Shown in pieces: positions 11,114 to 23,489 of a DNA stretch of 64,000 nucleotides. Position numbers and translations under genes: made by a program. Source of the DNA: Sodalis sp. Ffu (GTDB taxonomy: Bacteria > Pseudomonadota > Gammaproteobacteria > Enterobacterales > Enterobacteriaceae); NCBI GenBank assembly GCA_024748595.1, contig CP072944.1:218001-282000 (forward strand), given 5' to 3'. Each line of letters starts with the position of its first letter. Positions within the stretch are counted from its first letter, which is position 1. The notes beneath the pieces are model-generated. The model ran no database searches and was not told the origin of the DNA. It was given only the letters and a program-made list of their open reading frames with translations.

Positions 11114-11795
11114 GGCTACTGCTGTTATAATCACTGTATTATATTAAAACGGATCTTTTTTTGATGTTGTAAACATTACAATGTTTTCTAGATTTATATT
11201 CCATTTTCAATTAATGAATATTTCTCTATGGGCGCTTGTATTTCACCTGCACCAGTAAACTGATTAAAAATGTTAACCATGATAAAAATGCGACAAGCGG
11301 TAAAATTATTCATATTGCTATGATGTATGCTGGGATAAAGGTTGAACAGTAATATAGAAAGATTAGAACATATAGTAAGGAAAAGCGCCGTAATTAATCC
11401 AGCATTATTTGGCGTTCAGATAACCCTAACAACATATGATATTATCGGTTTTGAGTTTGTTGAGAAATTATAACAGATTCAAAGAAGCACAACCTAGATT
11501 GTTGCAGTAAACATGCTGAAAATTAAATAAAGTCATACCCGATGGGGTATTATGATGCCCAGCTAGCGCTAAAATAGCATAGGCTGGTTTAGATCAGCCA
11601 GTGAGCAATAGACGTGGAAATGACCACTGGTAACGAAAGCTTGGTTGCCATCTATATTTTTTGGTAGATGATCCATGTTTTTATGAATAAAACGGTTATT
11701 TCGGCAGATTTTTCATTACGATGCCTGTCACTAACGAGTATTTTATACGACCTTTAGAAAAGCCCGTCGACGGCGTAGGTTTATTAAACAAAGCC
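11114..11795 (+). mobile_element. IS903-like (IS5 family) relic between ftsA and ftsZ
   Basis: Eroded insertion sequence filling the ftsA-ftsZ gap. The right end at 11778-11795 reads like the inverted repeat GATTTATTCAACAAAGCC with two mismatches; a weaker left end, GGCTACTGCTGTTATAATC, begins at 11114. Conceptual translation with frameshifts gives transposase pieces in order: the segment before SRRAKTVN near 11240, a GKIAHL-like piece near 11310, an NVTDSEAF-like piece near 11470, and IKRLFRQIF-HYDA near 11695-11740, matching YRVKQLFGG-RDYDA of IS903-type transposases. It ends 28 bp before the ftsZ ATG. No target duplication is recognisable. Confidence 0.75.
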
Positions 11796-11823
11796 AGTGA
11801 CAGGCACAAAACGGAGAAAAACT

Positions 11824-12984
11824 ATGTTTGAACCAATGGAATTAACTAATGACGCGGTGATTAAAGTTATCGGTGTCGGCGGTGGTGGAGGCAACGCTGT
11901 CGAGCATATGGTATGTGAACGCATCGAAGGAGTGGGTTTTTTTGTAGTTAATACCGATGCTCAGGCATTGAGAAAGACAGCGGTAGGGCAGACTATCCAG
12001 ATCGGTAGCAATATCACCAAGGGTTTGGGTGCTGGAGCTAACCCAGAAGTAGGCCGCCACTCTGCAGAAGAGGATCGCGAAGCGTTGCACGCTGCGTTAG
12101 AAGGCGCGGACATGGTATTTATTGCTGCGGGTATGGGTGGTGGCACTGGTACTGGCGCGGCTCCTGTGGTGGCGGAAGTAGCTAAGGATCTGGGTATTTT
12201 GACCGTAGCTGTGGTCACGAAACCTTTTAATTTCGAAGGCAAAAAACGTATGGCGTTCGCTGAGCTGGGTACTGCTGAACTTTCCAAGCATGTGGATTCG
12301 TTAATCACTATTCCTAACGACAAATTGCTGAAAGTTTTGGGCCGTGGCATTTCATTGCTGGATGCTTTCGGTGCTGCTAATGATGTACTAAAAGGAGCGG
12401 TACAGGGCATAGCTGAATTAATTACCCGGCCGGGCTTGATGAACGTTGACTTCGCTGATGTGCGCACTGTGATGTCGGAAATGGGCTATGCCATGATGGG
12501 CTCTGGCGTTGCCTGTGGTGAAGATCGTGCTGAAGAAGCGGCTGAAATTGCGATTTCCAGTCCGCTGTTGGAAGATATCGATCTATCCGGAGCTCGTGGT
12601 GTGTTAGTCAACATTACCGCTGGTTTTGACTTGCGTTTGGATGAGTTCGAAACTGTGGGTAACACTATCCGAGCCTTTGCCTCCGATAACGCTACCGTAG
12701 TGATCGGCACTTCGCTGGATCCAGATATGAATGACGAGCTACGTGTCACTGTGGTGGCAACCGGTATCGGTATGGACAAGCGTCCGGAAATCACTCTAGT
12801 TACGAACAAGCAAAACAGTCAGCCGGTAATGGACAATCGCTACCGCGATCATTCCTACGTTATGTCTATGCTTTCTCAGGAGCAGAAAGTGGTAGCCAAA
12901 GCAGTTAATGAGCAAAATTCACGGTCTAGTAAGGAACACGATTATTTGGATATCCCAGCTTTTTTGCGTAAACAGGCGGATTGA
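11824..12984 (+). CDS. ftsZ: FtsZ, tubulin-like cell division GTPase
   Basis: Polymerising GTPase that forms the Z ring. Start at ATG 11824 ([10 protein letters not shown]), with GGAG at 11813; the frame is open a little further upstream to a GTG at 11797, but that part lies right at the IS end and is not FtsZ. It is 386 residues (E. coli 383). The tubulin signature GGGTGTG is at residues 105-111, [11 protein letters not shown] in the T7 region supplies the catalytic Asp, and the conserved C-terminal tail [11 protein letters not shown] binds FtsA and ZipA. The linker is shorter and richer in polar residues than usual. Its expression signals may have been reshaped by the upstream IS relic. Confidence 0.98.
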   Translation: MFEPMELTNDAVIKVIGVGGGGGNAVEHMVCERIEGVGFFVVNTDAQALRKTAVGQTIQIGSNITKGLGAGANPEVGRHSAEEDREALHAALEGADMVFIAAGMGGGTGTGAAPVVAEVAKDLGILTVAVVTKPFNFEGKKRMAFAELGTAELSKHVDSLITIPNDKLLKVLGRGISLLDAFGAANDVLKGAVQGIAELITRPGLMNVDFADVRTVMSEMGYAMMGSGVACGEDRAEEAAEIAISSPLLEDIDLSGARGVLVNITAGFDLRLDEFETVGNTIRAFASDNATVVIGTSLDPDMNDELRVTVVATGIGMDKRPEITLVTNKQNSQPVMDNRYRDHSYVMSMLSQEQKVVAKAVNEQNSRSSKEHDYLDIPAFLRKQAD

Positions 12985-13095
12985 ACCGTGCGATTTTGGA
13001 ACCTACGCTCTTTGTGTGTTAGACTGGCTTGCCCATTCTTCTTTGATATTATTAGGAAAAAGTAGGTGGCATGAATAACATTGAGAGATAAACAG

Positions 13096-14013
13096 ATGAT
13101 CAAACAGCGGACATTAAAATATATTGTGCAGGCGACCGGTGTTGGGTTGCATACCGGTAAAAAGGTCACACTGACACTACACCCTGCACCGGCAAATACC
13201 GGTGTCATCTACCGTCGTACCGATTTAAACCCGTCGATGGATTTTCCCGCGGATGCCAGTTTGGTGCGTGACACTATGCTTTGCACTTGTTTGGTGAATG
13301 AGCATGGTATGCGTGTTTCCACTGTTGAGCACCTGAATGCGGTGCTGTCTGGTTTGGGAATCGATAACATCATAGTTGAGATCGATGCGCCTGAAATCCC
13401 GATTATGGATGGCAGCGCTGGTCCTTTCGTCTATTTGCTATTGGACGCTGGTATTGAGGAGCTTAACAGTGCCAAGAGATTTTTGCGACTTAAACAGTCG
13501 GTGCGCGTCGAAGATGGGGATAAATGGGTTGAGCTTACGCCATTCAACGGTTTTACGCTTGATTTTACTATCGATTTCAAACACCCTGCAATTGATGTAA
13601 GATCGCAACGTTATTTCTTAAACTTTTCATCTGAGTCGTTTGTTCGTCAAATTTGCCGCGCGCGTACCTTCGGTTTTATGCGTGATATCGAATCGCTGCA
13701 ATCTCGAGGACTTGCGCTAGGAGGCAGTTTTGACTGCGCCATTGTAGTCGATGACTATCGTGTGCTAAATGATGACGGTTTGCGTTTTGACGATGAGTTT
13801 GTTCGCCACAAAATGCTTGATGCTATTGGCGATCTGTTTATGTGTGGCCATAACATCATTGGCGCGTTTACCGCTTTTAAGTCCGGCCATGCATTAAATA
13901 ATAAATTGTTGCAAGCAGTGCTGGCTCGTCAAGAAACATGGGAAATGGTGACATTTGAAGATGAGGCTGAGCTACCGTTGGCGTTCAAGGCCCCAACGTT
14001 TGTCATGGCGTAA
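13096..14013 (+). CDS. lpxC: LpxC, UDP-3-O-acyl-GlcNAc deacetylase
   Basis: Zinc deacetylase performing the committed step of lipid A synthesis in the cytoplasm. Start at ATG 13096 ([10 protein letters not shown]), matching the family; an upstream TTG would add five unrelated residues. It is 305 residues, identical in length to E. coli. The zinc ligand His79 lies in STVEHLNA and the second zinc site HKMLDAIGD is near residues 237-245, with the catalytic His in the [12 protein letters not shown] region. This implies the cell still makes lipid A. It is the last gene of the dcw cluster, about 110 bp after ftsZ. Confidence 0.98.
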   Translation: MIKQRTLKYIVQATGVGLHTGKKVTLTLHPAPANTGVIYRRTDLNPSMDFPADASLVRDTMLCTCLVNEHGMRVSTVEHLNAVLSGLGIDNIIVEIDAPEIPIMDGSAGPFVYLLLDAGIEELNSAKRFLRLKQSVRVEDGDKWVELTPFNGFTLDFTIDFKHPAIDVRSQRYFLNFSSESFVRQICRARTFGFMRDIESLQSRGLALGGSFDCAIVVDDYRVLNDDGLRFDDEFVRHKMLDAIGDLFMCGHNIIGAFTAFKSGHALNNKLLQAVLARQETWEMVTFEDEAELPLAFKAPTFVMA

Positions 14014-14091
14014 CATAGATAGGTGGATGGGTACACTTAGTTAATGATACGCTCTTTGTTTCTTTTTATTCGGTGCATCACAAAAAAGAGT

Positions 14092-14610
14092 TTACTTTCT
14101 ATGTCTGGAGAGGTCGGTATTTTCTTCGGCCAGACGTGCTAGTCGTTCCAATATTTTTTTTAATTTTCCTTCGCTGTGCACCGCCATATGGCGAAGCAGC
14201 GCCGCACTTTGCGGGCTTAATTTTCGTGGGTTGTCGATAACCTGCCGGTTGCCTGTCACATAATTGCTATTATTTTTCTCATTCAATTTCTCATGTATCA
14301 TCATCGCAGGGTTAATCCTGATGTCGATGGTAGATAATGATGGTAAAATTTGTGCGCGTAATGCGGATAATAATTGATTTTGTTCATAGCGTAACCGTGC
14401 TAACCAGCTGGCGTTAGCGGTCTCTAATACTATGATGTTTTCACGAAAATTTGCGACGCGGCACCAGAGGCGTAGTGGTGTAGGTAGCAGCGTGGTGACT
14501 GCATGATTAAGATTCAACAGCATCAACGCATGCCGTTGAATCTGTGAAAGGGTAGTGATACGGGTATTGCCGAACAGACTATCGATGGATTGTGGACGAT
14601 TATGGCGCAT
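14092..14610 (-). CDS. DUF721 (DciA-like) protein
   Basis: 172-residue protein on the opposite strand between lpxC and secA, a position where Serratia and Yersinia relatives carry a DUF721 gene. The segment ALMLLNLNHAVTTLLPTPLRLWCRVANFRENIIVLETANASWLARLRYEQ has the DUF721 pattern: helix, then a beta-rich part ending in an LRYEQ-like motif. It is described in pieces here: LPTPL at about residue 40, NASWLARLRYEQ at about 67-78. DUF721 contains DciA, a replicative helicase loader in many bacteria; whether the enterobacterial form does that job beside DnaC is unclear. The C-terminal half is charged and variable. Confidence 0.75.
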   Translation of the reverse strand: MRHNRPQSIDSLFGNTRITTLSQIQRHALMLLNLNHAVTTLLPTPLRLWCRVANFRENIIVLETANASWLARLRYEQNQLLSALRAQILPSLSTIDIRINPAMMIHEKLNEKNNSNYVTGNRQVIDNPRKLSPQSAALLRHMAVHSEGKLKKILERLARLAEENTDLSRHRK

Positions 14611-14633
14611 AATAAAAACTCCAGCGAAATATA

Positions 14634-14860
14634 TGATTGATCATGAATATTTTAAATTTTTGGTGGGACTTTGGCAGATGTTATTTTTGGTAGCATATTT
14701 TGTTGGGATTATAATGGAGGATGGTTTGTTGATTTTAGCGTACTTTTCATATTTGGCAGCGGGCAAAATTTTTTTTTGCATCAGATCGATAGTTCTAGCT
14801 TTAGTCAATAAATGCCTGCATGTTCAGCTGCGGCAGCTGGCTGACTCGAGTCGGTAGCTG
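14634..14860 (+). pseudogene. secM: secM ghost upstream of secA
   Basis: secM normally lies just before secA and encodes an exported peptide whose translation arrest tunes secA expression. Reading 14674-14720 in one frame gives FGRCYFW-stop-HILLGL-stop, matching FGKRYFWPHLLLGM of the SecM signal region. Around 14780-14855 another frame gives IRSIVLALVN then LHVQLRQLADSS, matching IRTVIRHLSFA and LPLQAQHLALLDTL. Stops and frameshifts rule out a product. The arrest motif near the C-terminus (FxxxxWIxxxxGIRAGP) is not recognisable. So the secretion-responsive control of secA appears lost. Confidence 0.75.
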
Positions 14861-15023
14861 TGCGCTAGTATATTAGCGTAGGATTGGTTATTGTGATTAA
14901 CAACTGCCACGCATGTTTATATCAAAGCATGCAAGGTACCGTGTCCTTAGTTGTACAGCATTTTTCTGTCGAGTTTATTTTTGGCCGTCGGTAAACAGCG
15001 GTCGTGACGAGATATAATTCACT

Positions 15024-17708
15024 ATGCTAGCAAAATTATTAATCAAAATTTTTGGCAGCCGTAATGACCGGACACTGCGTCGTATGGGCAAAGTGGTAGA
15101 TACGATCAACAGGATGGAACCGGATATGGAAAAATTAAGTGACCAACATCTTGCTGCTAGAACCACTGCATTTCGTGCCCGCATTGCTCAGGGAGAAACC
15201 ATTAACAGCTTGTTGCCGGAAGCTTTTGCAGTGGTACGTGAGGCTAGTAAACGTGTGTTTGATATCCGTCATTTTGACGTTCAACTGCTGGGAGGTATGG
15301 TGCTTAATGACCGTTGCATCGCTGAGATGCGCACCGGGGAGGGGAAAACCTTAACCGCAACTTTACCGGCTTATTTGAACGCTTTGAGCGGCAAAGGGGT
15401 GCATGTGGTTACGGTTAACGACTATTTGGCGCGTCGCGATGCTGATAGTAATCGGCCGCTGTTCGAGTTTCTAGGCTTGACCATTGGCATCAATTTGCCT
15501 GGTTTATCGGCATCTGCTAAACGAGCCGCTTACGCTGCTGATATAACCTATGGTACCAACAACGAGTATGGTTTTGATTATCTGCGCGATAATATGGCGT
15601 TTAGTCAGGAAGAGCGCGTGCAGCGTAAATTACATTATGCGCTGGTGGATGAGGTAGACTCTATACTGATCGATGAAGCCAGGACCCCGCTTATTATTTC
15701 AGGTCCGGCGGAAGATAGTTCGGAATTGTATCGCTGGGTGGATAAATTGATTCCCCATTTGATCCGCCAGGATAAAGAGGATTCAGACAGCTTCCATGGG
15801 GAAGGTCATTTTTCGGTGGATGAAAAATCCCGTCAAGTGAACTTTACCGAGCGCGGCTTGGTATTGATTGAAGAGATGTTGGTGAATGCTGATGTTATGA
15901 AAAAGGGCGAGTCCCTTTATTCACCGGCCAATATTATGTTGATGCACCATGTCACTGCAGCATTGCGCGCACATGTGCTATTTGCCCGCGATGTAGACTA
16001 CATCATTAAAAACGGCGAAGTGATCATCGTTGACGAGCATACTGGTCGTACGATGCCAGGTCGCCGATGGTCCGATGGATTGCACCAGGCAGTGGAAGCC
16101 AAGGAAAATCTGGTTATTCAGAATGAAAACCAAACGTTGGCGTCCATTACTTTTCAAAATTATTTCCGCCTGTATGATAAGTTGGCTGGGATGACCGGTA
16201 CTGCCTATACTGAAGCTTTTGAATTCATCGCTATTTATAAGTTAGACACCATTATTATCCCCACTAACTGTCCAATGATCCGTAAAGATTTGCCTGATTT
16301 GGTTTATATGACTGAGCATGAGAAAATAGATGCTATTGTCAAGGATATTCAAGCCTGTACCGCGCGTGGTCAGCCGGTGTTGGTGGGGACAATTTCTATT
16401 GAAAAATCCGAATTGATTTCTCGTGCGCTTGATAAAGCTAGCATAGCCCATAAAGTTTTGAACGCTAAATTTCATGCCATGGAAGCTGATATCATTGCCC
16501 AGGCTGGTCAATTGGGAGCAGTTACTATCGCGACGAATATGGCCGGGCGTGGGACCGATATTGTGTTGGGTGGTAGTTGGCAGGCGGAGATTGCGGCGCT
16601 GCGTGAGCCAGATGAGCAACAAATTGCCGATATTAAAGCTGCTTGGCAGCAGCGTCATGGTGCGGTGTTGGCTGTCGGCGGACTACACATCATCGGTACC
16701 GAGCGTCATGAATCACGCCGTATTGATAACCAGTTGCGGGGCCGTTCTAGTCGCCAGGGGGATGTCGGTTCGTCCCGTTTTTACCTGTCTATGGAAGACT
16801 TTTTGATGCGTATTTTTGCCTCTGATCGTGTCGCTGGTATGATGCGTAAATTGGGCATCATGCCTGGCGAGGCCATCGAACATCCCTGGGTCACCAGGGC
16901 TATTGCTAACGCTCAGCGAAAAATAGAAAGTCGCAATTTTGATATTCGTAAACAATTGCTGGAATATGATGACGTGGCTAACGAGCAGCGTCGCGCTATT
17001 TACACTCAGCGTAATGAACTGCTGGATGTGGTGGATATAAGCGAAACCATCAAAAGCATTCGTAAAGATGTGCTCAATGTAATCCTCGACACTTATATTC
17101 CCCCTCAGTCGTTGGAAGAAATGTGGGATGTGGTTGGCTTGGAGAAGCATTTGAAGGATGATTTTGACTTGAATATGCCCATCGCACAATGGTTGGCTGA
17201 TGAATGTGATCTGCATGAAGAGACGTTGCGTGAGCGCGTGTTTGCGCTAACGCTGGATCAATATCAGCGTAAAGAAGAGGTAGTTAGCAGCAAAATGATG
17301 CGTAACTTCGAGAAGGGAGTCATGCTACAAACTCTCGACTCTTTATGGAAAGAGCACTTGGCGGCGATGGACTATTTGCGTCAAGGGATCCATCTACGAG
17401 GTTATGCGCAAAAAGATCCCAAGCAGGAATATAAACGTGAATCCTTCGTGATGTTTGCAGCCCTGCTGGAATCGCTAAAATATGAAGTGATCAGTACATT
17501 AAGTAAGGTACAAGTGTGCATCCCGGAAGGGGTAGATGTTCTGGAAAAGCAGCGATATGGAGTAGCTGAGCATGTGAACAGTCAGCAGCTACTTAATTGT
17601 CAAGAGCTGTCGGTGGTGGAGCCACCGGCGGGCGCACTGGTACAAGAAGGGTGCAAAGTCGGCAGTCGAGACTCCTGTTCTTGCAAATCTGGTAAAAAAT
17701 TTAAATAG
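15024..17708 (+). CDS. secA: SecA, preprotein translocase ATPase (C-terminal zinc motif lost)
   Basis: Motor ATPase driving export through SecYEG. 894 residues, E. coli 901. Walker A GEGKT is at residues 105-109, the [15 protein letters not shown] motif is in the first nucleotide-binding domain, [15 protein letters not shown] leads into the preprotein cross-linking region, then NMAGRGTDI, the helical scaffold and wing domains, and the C-terminal linker. Two oddities. The motif VI segment reads [10 protein letters not shown] instead of LRGRSGRQGD, and MTGTADTEAF reads [10 protein letters not shown]. The C-terminal zinc motif reads [11 protein letters not shown] then TAG at 17706; the next codons TGT-TAT are remnants of the Cys-His pair. 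SecB and lipid contact through that end is therefore probably gone. Confidence 0.97.
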   Translation: MLAKLLIKIFGSRNDRTLRRMGKVVDTINRMEPDMEKLSDQHLAARTTAFRARIAQGETINSLLPEAFAVVREASKRVFDIRHFDVQLLGGMVLNDRCIAEMRTGEGKTLTATLPAYLNALSGKGVHVVTVNDYLARRDADSNRPLFEFLGLTIGINLPGLSASAKRAAYAADITYGTNNEYGFDYLRDNMAFSQEERVQRKLHYALVDEVDSILIDEARTPLIISGPAEDSSELYRWVDKLIPHLIRQDKEDSDSFHGEGHFSVDEKSRQVNFTERGLVLIEEMLVNADVMKKGESLYSPANIMLMHHVTAALRAHVLFARDVDYIIKNGEVIIVDEHTGRTMPGRRWSDGLHQAVEAKENLVIQNENQTLASITFQNYFRLYDKLAGMTGTAYTEAFEFIAIYKLDTIIIPTNCPMIRKDLPDLVYMTEHEKIDAIVKDIQACTARGQPVLVGTISIEKSELISRALDKASIAHKVLNAKFHAMEADIIAQAGQLGAVTIATNMAGRGTDIVLGGSWQAEIAALREPDEQQIADIKAAWQQRHGAVLAVGGLHIIGTERHESRRIDNQLRGRSSRQGDVGSSRFYLSMEDFLMRIFASDRVAGMMRKLGIMPGEAIEHPWVTRAIANAQRKIESRNFDIRKQLLEYDDVANEQRRAIYTQRNELLDVVDISETIKSIRKDVLNVILDTYIPPQSLEEMWDVVGLEKHLKDDFDLNMPIAQWLADECDLHEETLRERVFALTLDQYQRKEEVVSSKMMRNFEKGVMLQTLDSLWKEHLAAMDYLRQGIHLRGYAQKDPKQEYKRESFVMFAALLESLKYEVISTLSKVQVCIPEGVDVLEKQRYGVAEHVNSQQLLNCQELSVVEPPAGALVQEGCKVGSRDSCSCKSGKKFK

Positions 17709-17824
17709 TGTTATGCGCAAAAGTTAAGCTACAGTTTATGGGTGTTGTTATGGAGATAAAGTAATGTATCCAGATAGTCTGTGGCTTGGATGTATGCCAT
17801 TGGTATTTTGGGAGCACTAATTTT

Positions 17825-18214
17825 ATGATGATACGAAACATTTCAGTGGGCATTATACGTAATGCTCGCCGGGAAATTTTTATTGCCAAGAGATCGGAAG
17901 ACGTCCATATGGGGGGGTTTTGGGAGTTTCCCGGTGGCAAAGTTAAAGCAGGAGAATCCTTCCAACAGGCGTTGTTCCGGGAACTGCGAGAAGAGGTCGG
18001 CATTAAGGTGGTGCATGCTGAGCTGCTCGGGACTAGTGAGCATAATTTTTTTGAGCAGCATATGGTAATTTATTTCTTTTTGGTGGAACACTGGTATGAT
18101 ATGCCTTGTGGCAATGAAGGCCAGCAAGTGCGCTGGTGCCCGCAGTTTGATCTAGCAATTGATGAATTCCCCCCAGATAGTGAGGTGATCATTCATCAAT
18201 TGATGTCGGACTGA
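17825..18214 (+). CDS. mutT: MutT, 8-oxo-dGTP diphosphatase (Nudix)
   Basis: Cleans oxidised dGTP from the nucleotide pool, preventing A:T to C:G transversions. Start at ATG 17825 (an adjacent ATG at 17828 is possible) gives 129 residues, the E. coli length; an upstream start at 17786 would add unrelated residues. The Nudix box is complete: GGKVKAGESFQQALFRELREEVGI read in parts as GGK(x5)E around residues 35-42 and REL-REEVGI after it. Its position after secA and before yacG is ancestral. Retaining it while rdgB is a ghost is a notable contrast in nucleotide-pool sanitation. Confidence 0.95.
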   Translation: MMIRNISVGIIRNARREIFIAKRSEDVHMGGFWEFPGGKVKAGESFQQALFRELREEVGIKVVHAELLGTSEHNFFEQHMVIYFFLVEHWYDMPCGNEGQQVRWCPQFDLAIDEFPPDSEVIIHQLMSD

Positions 18215-18289
18215 CCGTTGTGCAATATGGGTGAGAGAGGATATTGTCTTTTTTTACGGCCAATGTTGTATCCTTACGTCTAGTGTTCC

Positions 18290-18490
18290 TCAGTAGCTGT
18301 TTGCATCACTCCAGTCTTCGTTGTGAGTAATCTGCAAATCGCTAGAGATGCGTTTTTTTTCCTCAGCCCACTCTACAAGATCGATGAGCTGGCAGCGTTT
18401 ATTGCAAAATGGCCGAAATGGGCTGTTCTCACTCCATTCTACTTGTATGCCACAGGTAGGGCAGGCGACGATTGTAATGTCATCGCTCAT
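18290..18490 (-). CDS. yacG: YacG, DNA gyrase inhibitor, zinc protein
   Basis: Small zinc protein reported to inhibit DNA gyrase. Start at 18490 ([14 protein letters not shown]) gives 66 residues, E. coli 65; the frame stays open upstream to 18613 but that part has no family match. Zinc ligands are CPTC near residues 10-13 and CNKRC near residues 29-33, in the [24 protein letters not shown] block (written here in parts). An A8 run codes the EEKKR lysines, a possible slippage site. In E. coli zapD follows upstream on this strand; here that space holds a zapD ghost. Confidence 0.93.
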   Translation of the reverse strand: MSDDITIVACPTCGIQVEWSENSPFRPFCNKRCQLIDLVEWAEEKKRISSDLQITHNEDWSDANSY

Positions 18491-18740
18491 AATAACATCC
18501 TTTTTAATAGCAGGGTTTTTAAACGGAGGCAGTTCAGTATTATATCCTGTGATAGATAAGGATAGTGTAAACGGATGTATAGCTGTAAACTTACGGGTAA
18601 AGAGATTTTTCACTGGTATATGTATATACAGAATATGTCACTGTCTTTAGGCTTATCTAAAAAATGGTATACTGAATTTGATTTTTTAAATAAGCTGGAA
18701 ATAGGGTACTAGATGGATGATATTCTGTCCATATCCCCAT

Positions 18741-19131
18741 TTAGGGGATATAGGGCTTCAACGATACAACCATTTGTGAGTCATGCTGGTGACAGATGAA
18801 GTTTAGGTGGAAACAGCAGATCGAAATGAAGCTATTGTCAAAAATTGATATCTGCGTACTTTCCCTTATGAATCTTTCTGGTACTAAATTGAGCCAGGCG
18901 GGGGTTTGAGCAGCTATTAGCATCATCAAAGTGTGTATGCACATTGTTTTAGCTCGATATGTATGTATTAAATGCGCTCATCTATAGTAGATGATGGTTA
19001 TTTTTCTCACTTCCCTAATCTATAGAATTTCTGCTGTTGGCAATTTCGCTAAATGTTTGATGATGGTAAAGTTGCCAGAAAAATTCTAGTTGTTTCCAAA
19101 TGTATTTTACTTGAGCGGATGTTGAAGTAGC
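18741..19131 (-). pseudogene. zapD: zapD ghost between coaE and yacG
   Basis: zapD (yacF, an FtsZ-bundling protein of about 247 residues) normally lies here. On the minus strand, from about 19131 downwards, the sequence gives QHPLK then WKQLEFFWQLYHH, matching EHPLNEK and WLRIEFLIQQL. The minus-strand frame 18944-18741 gives ERFIRESTQISI, then CCFHLNFI, then DSQMVVSLKPY, matching GQFLREDRLIAL, CCSFDLPTLHIW and DSQVETWIASLNPL in the right order. Frameshifts and stops separate the pieces and the total is about half length. Function is lost. Confidence 0.75.
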
Positions 19132-19135
19132 ACTG

Positions 19136-19777
19136 TTATTGAGTAAATATCACTGATGATGACTTATCTTGTTGTGTTTCTAACGCCGCTAGCGTGAGAT
19201 AGCGGCGGTGCAAAATGGTAACATGGTTCTTTATTTCTTCGGGGTGTCCGCTATTATGAATAATATCGTCAGCACAGGCCAGCCGCTGCTGGCGGGGCAC
19301 CTGTGCATCCAAAATTTTTTTAACCTGACTTCGGCTACTTCCGTCACGGGACATAGTGCGTGTAATCTGAATTCTATGCTCCACATCCACTACCAGTATT
19401 CGGTTAGCGCGTCGCTGTAGGTTGTTTTCGATCAGTAGTGGTACCACCCATAGCATATAGAGTGTTCTAACTGATCGGAACTGTTGTTCAGTTTTCTTTT
19501 GGATGAGTGGATGAAGCAAATCGTTGAGCCAAGATTTATCGTTTGGCGCTTTAAAAATTTGTTTTTTAAGTGCGGCACGATTCAGCGATCCGTCTGCACA
19601 CAGCATCATCAGGCCAAAACGATCAGCAATAGCTCGCAAAGCAGGGCTGCCTGGTTGTACTACCTGCCGGGCGATAACGTCAGCATCTACTAAAGGAACA
19701 CCTAATGCGGTAAAGGCGCTGGCTACTGTGCTTTTACCGCTACCGATGCCACCGGTTAGGGCAACAATATAGTGCAT
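19136..19777 (-). CDS. coaE: CoaE, dephospho-CoA kinase
   Basis: Last enzyme of coenzyme A synthesis, phosphorylating dephospho-CoA at the 3' hydroxyl. It has 213 residues (E. coli 206). The Walker A loop GGIGSGKS is at residues 9-16, [11 protein letters not shown] follows as the CoA-binding segment, and the LHPLIQ and VPLLIEN blocks are present. The C-terminus is a few residues longer and diverged. In E. coli guaC, hofCB and ppdD lie between coaE and nadC; here that 1.4 kb stretch has no intact gene. Confidence 0.96.
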   Translation of the reverse strand: MHYIVALTGGIGSGKSTVASAFTALGVPLVDADVIARQVVQPGSPALRAIADRFGLMMLCADGSLNRAALKKQIFKAPNDKSWLNDLLHPLIQKKTEQQFRSVRTLYMLWVVPLLIENNLQRRANRILVVDVEHRIQITRTMSRDGSSRSQVKKILDAQVPRQQRLACADDIIHNSGHPEEIKNHVTILHRRYLTLAALETQQDKSSSVIFTQ

Positions 19778-20342
19778 AACTACCTCATCCTAAAGAGAAT
19801 GATCTGGCCAAGGTTAAATTGGTTCGATTGTCGTAGTGTAAAACGGATAAATTTCTCAGTCTTTACTTTAATAGTATGATACTCGTTTTTGGATTGGCAA
19901 TTTGTGTCTGATATTTATCAGCAATTCTTTATTTTTTTCCAGCAAGATCCTAATACGTATTAAAGAAGATGTGAAGGTAGATTTAAAGATTTTACCATTC
20001 GACGGAAGCGTTTTGCTTTCCCTAAAAAATTGTTTCGACATTGAACTGTAGTGAGATTTTAGGTAGAAATGCTTTAGCATCAGCTGGTACAGTGTGTCAC
20101 TTATCCAATATTGTTGCGCAATAGATAAATATAATACAATGGTATTATATTATAGGAATTTATTGCAAAAATACTAAAATAGATACTGCGCTACGTAATA
20201 GCACGTATCGGTATTTTCGATGCCGATTTAACTAATATGAATCAAGTACCTAGCCAACTGTGACAACAGTCATTTGTGCTAGGGCCCAGCCGCAATGGTT
20301 TAGGAGCTAATTTTCTTCGGTGCCAATAGTGTTAACTAAGCA
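19778..20342. other. Gene-free spacer upstream of coaE
   Basis: 565 bp with no convincing coding sequence. Ancestral content (guaC, hofCB or ppdD by E. coli order) could not be recognised. AT-rich patches lie near 20100-20160. Confidence 0.6.
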
Positions 20343-20528
20343 TTGGTGTTTGGTTTGCTCTTTACCGTTCGTATGAAAACAGGCTGCCAGCGATCTGAAC
20401 AGTTAATTATCAGCAACGACGGCGTGCGTGTGTATATTACTAAAATATTAGGCGGTGGCGAGGATTGGGTGATGCTTGTAGGTATACAGTCCGATCAAAT
20501 AAATGTGTGTGAAGGTATATTTCACTGA
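20343..20528 (+). pseudogene. CsrA-like short frame, possibly a relic
   Basis: Open frame of 61 residues from TTG 20343 (internal ATG at 20373). From about residue 19 it reads EQLIISNDGVRVYITKIL, then GGGEDWVMLVGIQSDQINV. This resembles CsrA, where GETLMIGDEVTVTVLG is followed by VRIGVNAPKEVSV: alternating strands, a turn, then a VxxGI-xxP-like strand. The MLILTRR start of CsrA is not recognisable and the Ala-Pro of the last strand is missing. No usual neighbour supports csrA here. It could be a decayed CsrA paralogue or chance; I cannot tell if it is expressed. Confidence 0.3.
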
Positions 20529-20589
20529 TGTTTTTTGTTTAATTAAATATAGCTGTAGTTTTTCCTTTAATAGTAAAGTTATTATTGAA

Positions 20590-20780
20590 GGTTGTTCAAA
20601 TTGGTTGTTTGTTGACTGGGATATTTCGTTAAATAATTTTATTTAATGTGCTTACCGCCATGACGTTGCTTTACTTGGATATCGTACTTTGGTCAATACT
20701 TGAGTCCTCGGAGAGTCATTTTATTTGTGATATGGCTGATATTTCTTGCTAGAGCGTGTAGATGGCAGACAACATTATTA
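20590..20780 (-). repeat. IS903-like relic, transposase 3' fragment
   Basis: On the minus strand 20640-20740 can be read with frameshifts as pieces resembling IxQIKxLF, SK and VMAVSTLNKI, matching YRVKQLFGG and EAMAMVRALNKM near the end of IS903-type transposases. The stretch also aligns by eye with 55195-55330 and 62125-62170. Confidence 0.5.
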
Positions 20781-21202
20781 TTTTTAACGTTCTGTTGTTG
20801 GTTCTTATTTGTATCCTAATAGAAAATAAGCTGTCTTTCTGTTGGGAGCTCAGTGGTTTGATTGCTTAGTAGTTATTAGCATGTGTATCGTGAGCCCTTT
20901 TGTGGGTTGGTGTTTTAATTTTTGGCTTATTTGCTATAAGGATTCATGTTGTGCTTTTGTATTTATTATTACTCTGTGCCAAATCAGAGCTGATCATTCC
21001 CTAATGCATTCAATGCCACTTATATAACAACTGGATTTATGGCAGGCGCGTATTTCAATATTGGCCAGTATTACAAAAGTTTGTTCACGCCGCCCTATTG
21101 GAACTTGTAGAAACACCTCCAGGTGGAGAAACTAGCTTCACGATTGGGCGGAATGGCATGATAGTGAACGCTTCAGTTCCTAATAGGTAAATATTAGTTT
21201 GT
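20781..21202. other. Spacer with an unidentified frameshifted coding remnant
   Basis: No intact gene. From ATG at 21039 the frame reads MAGAYFNIGQYYKSLF, then after a shift ALLELVETPPGGETSF and IGRNGMIVNASVPNR up to the TAA at 21188-21190. Together this looks like a protein of about 50 residues with one frameshift; I do not recognise the family. Confidence 0.35.

Positions 21203-23489
<2,287 letters not shown>

Noticed and set aside
11961-12467. 168-codon open frame antisense to ftsZ
   Set aside because: It is a shadow of the ftsZ reading frame; low-complexity Ser/Pro/Thr composition and no family match.
14555-14857. 100-residue open frame with membrane-like segments before secA
   Set aside because: Its codons correspond to out-of-frame secM remains; better explained as the secM ghost than as a new membrane gene.
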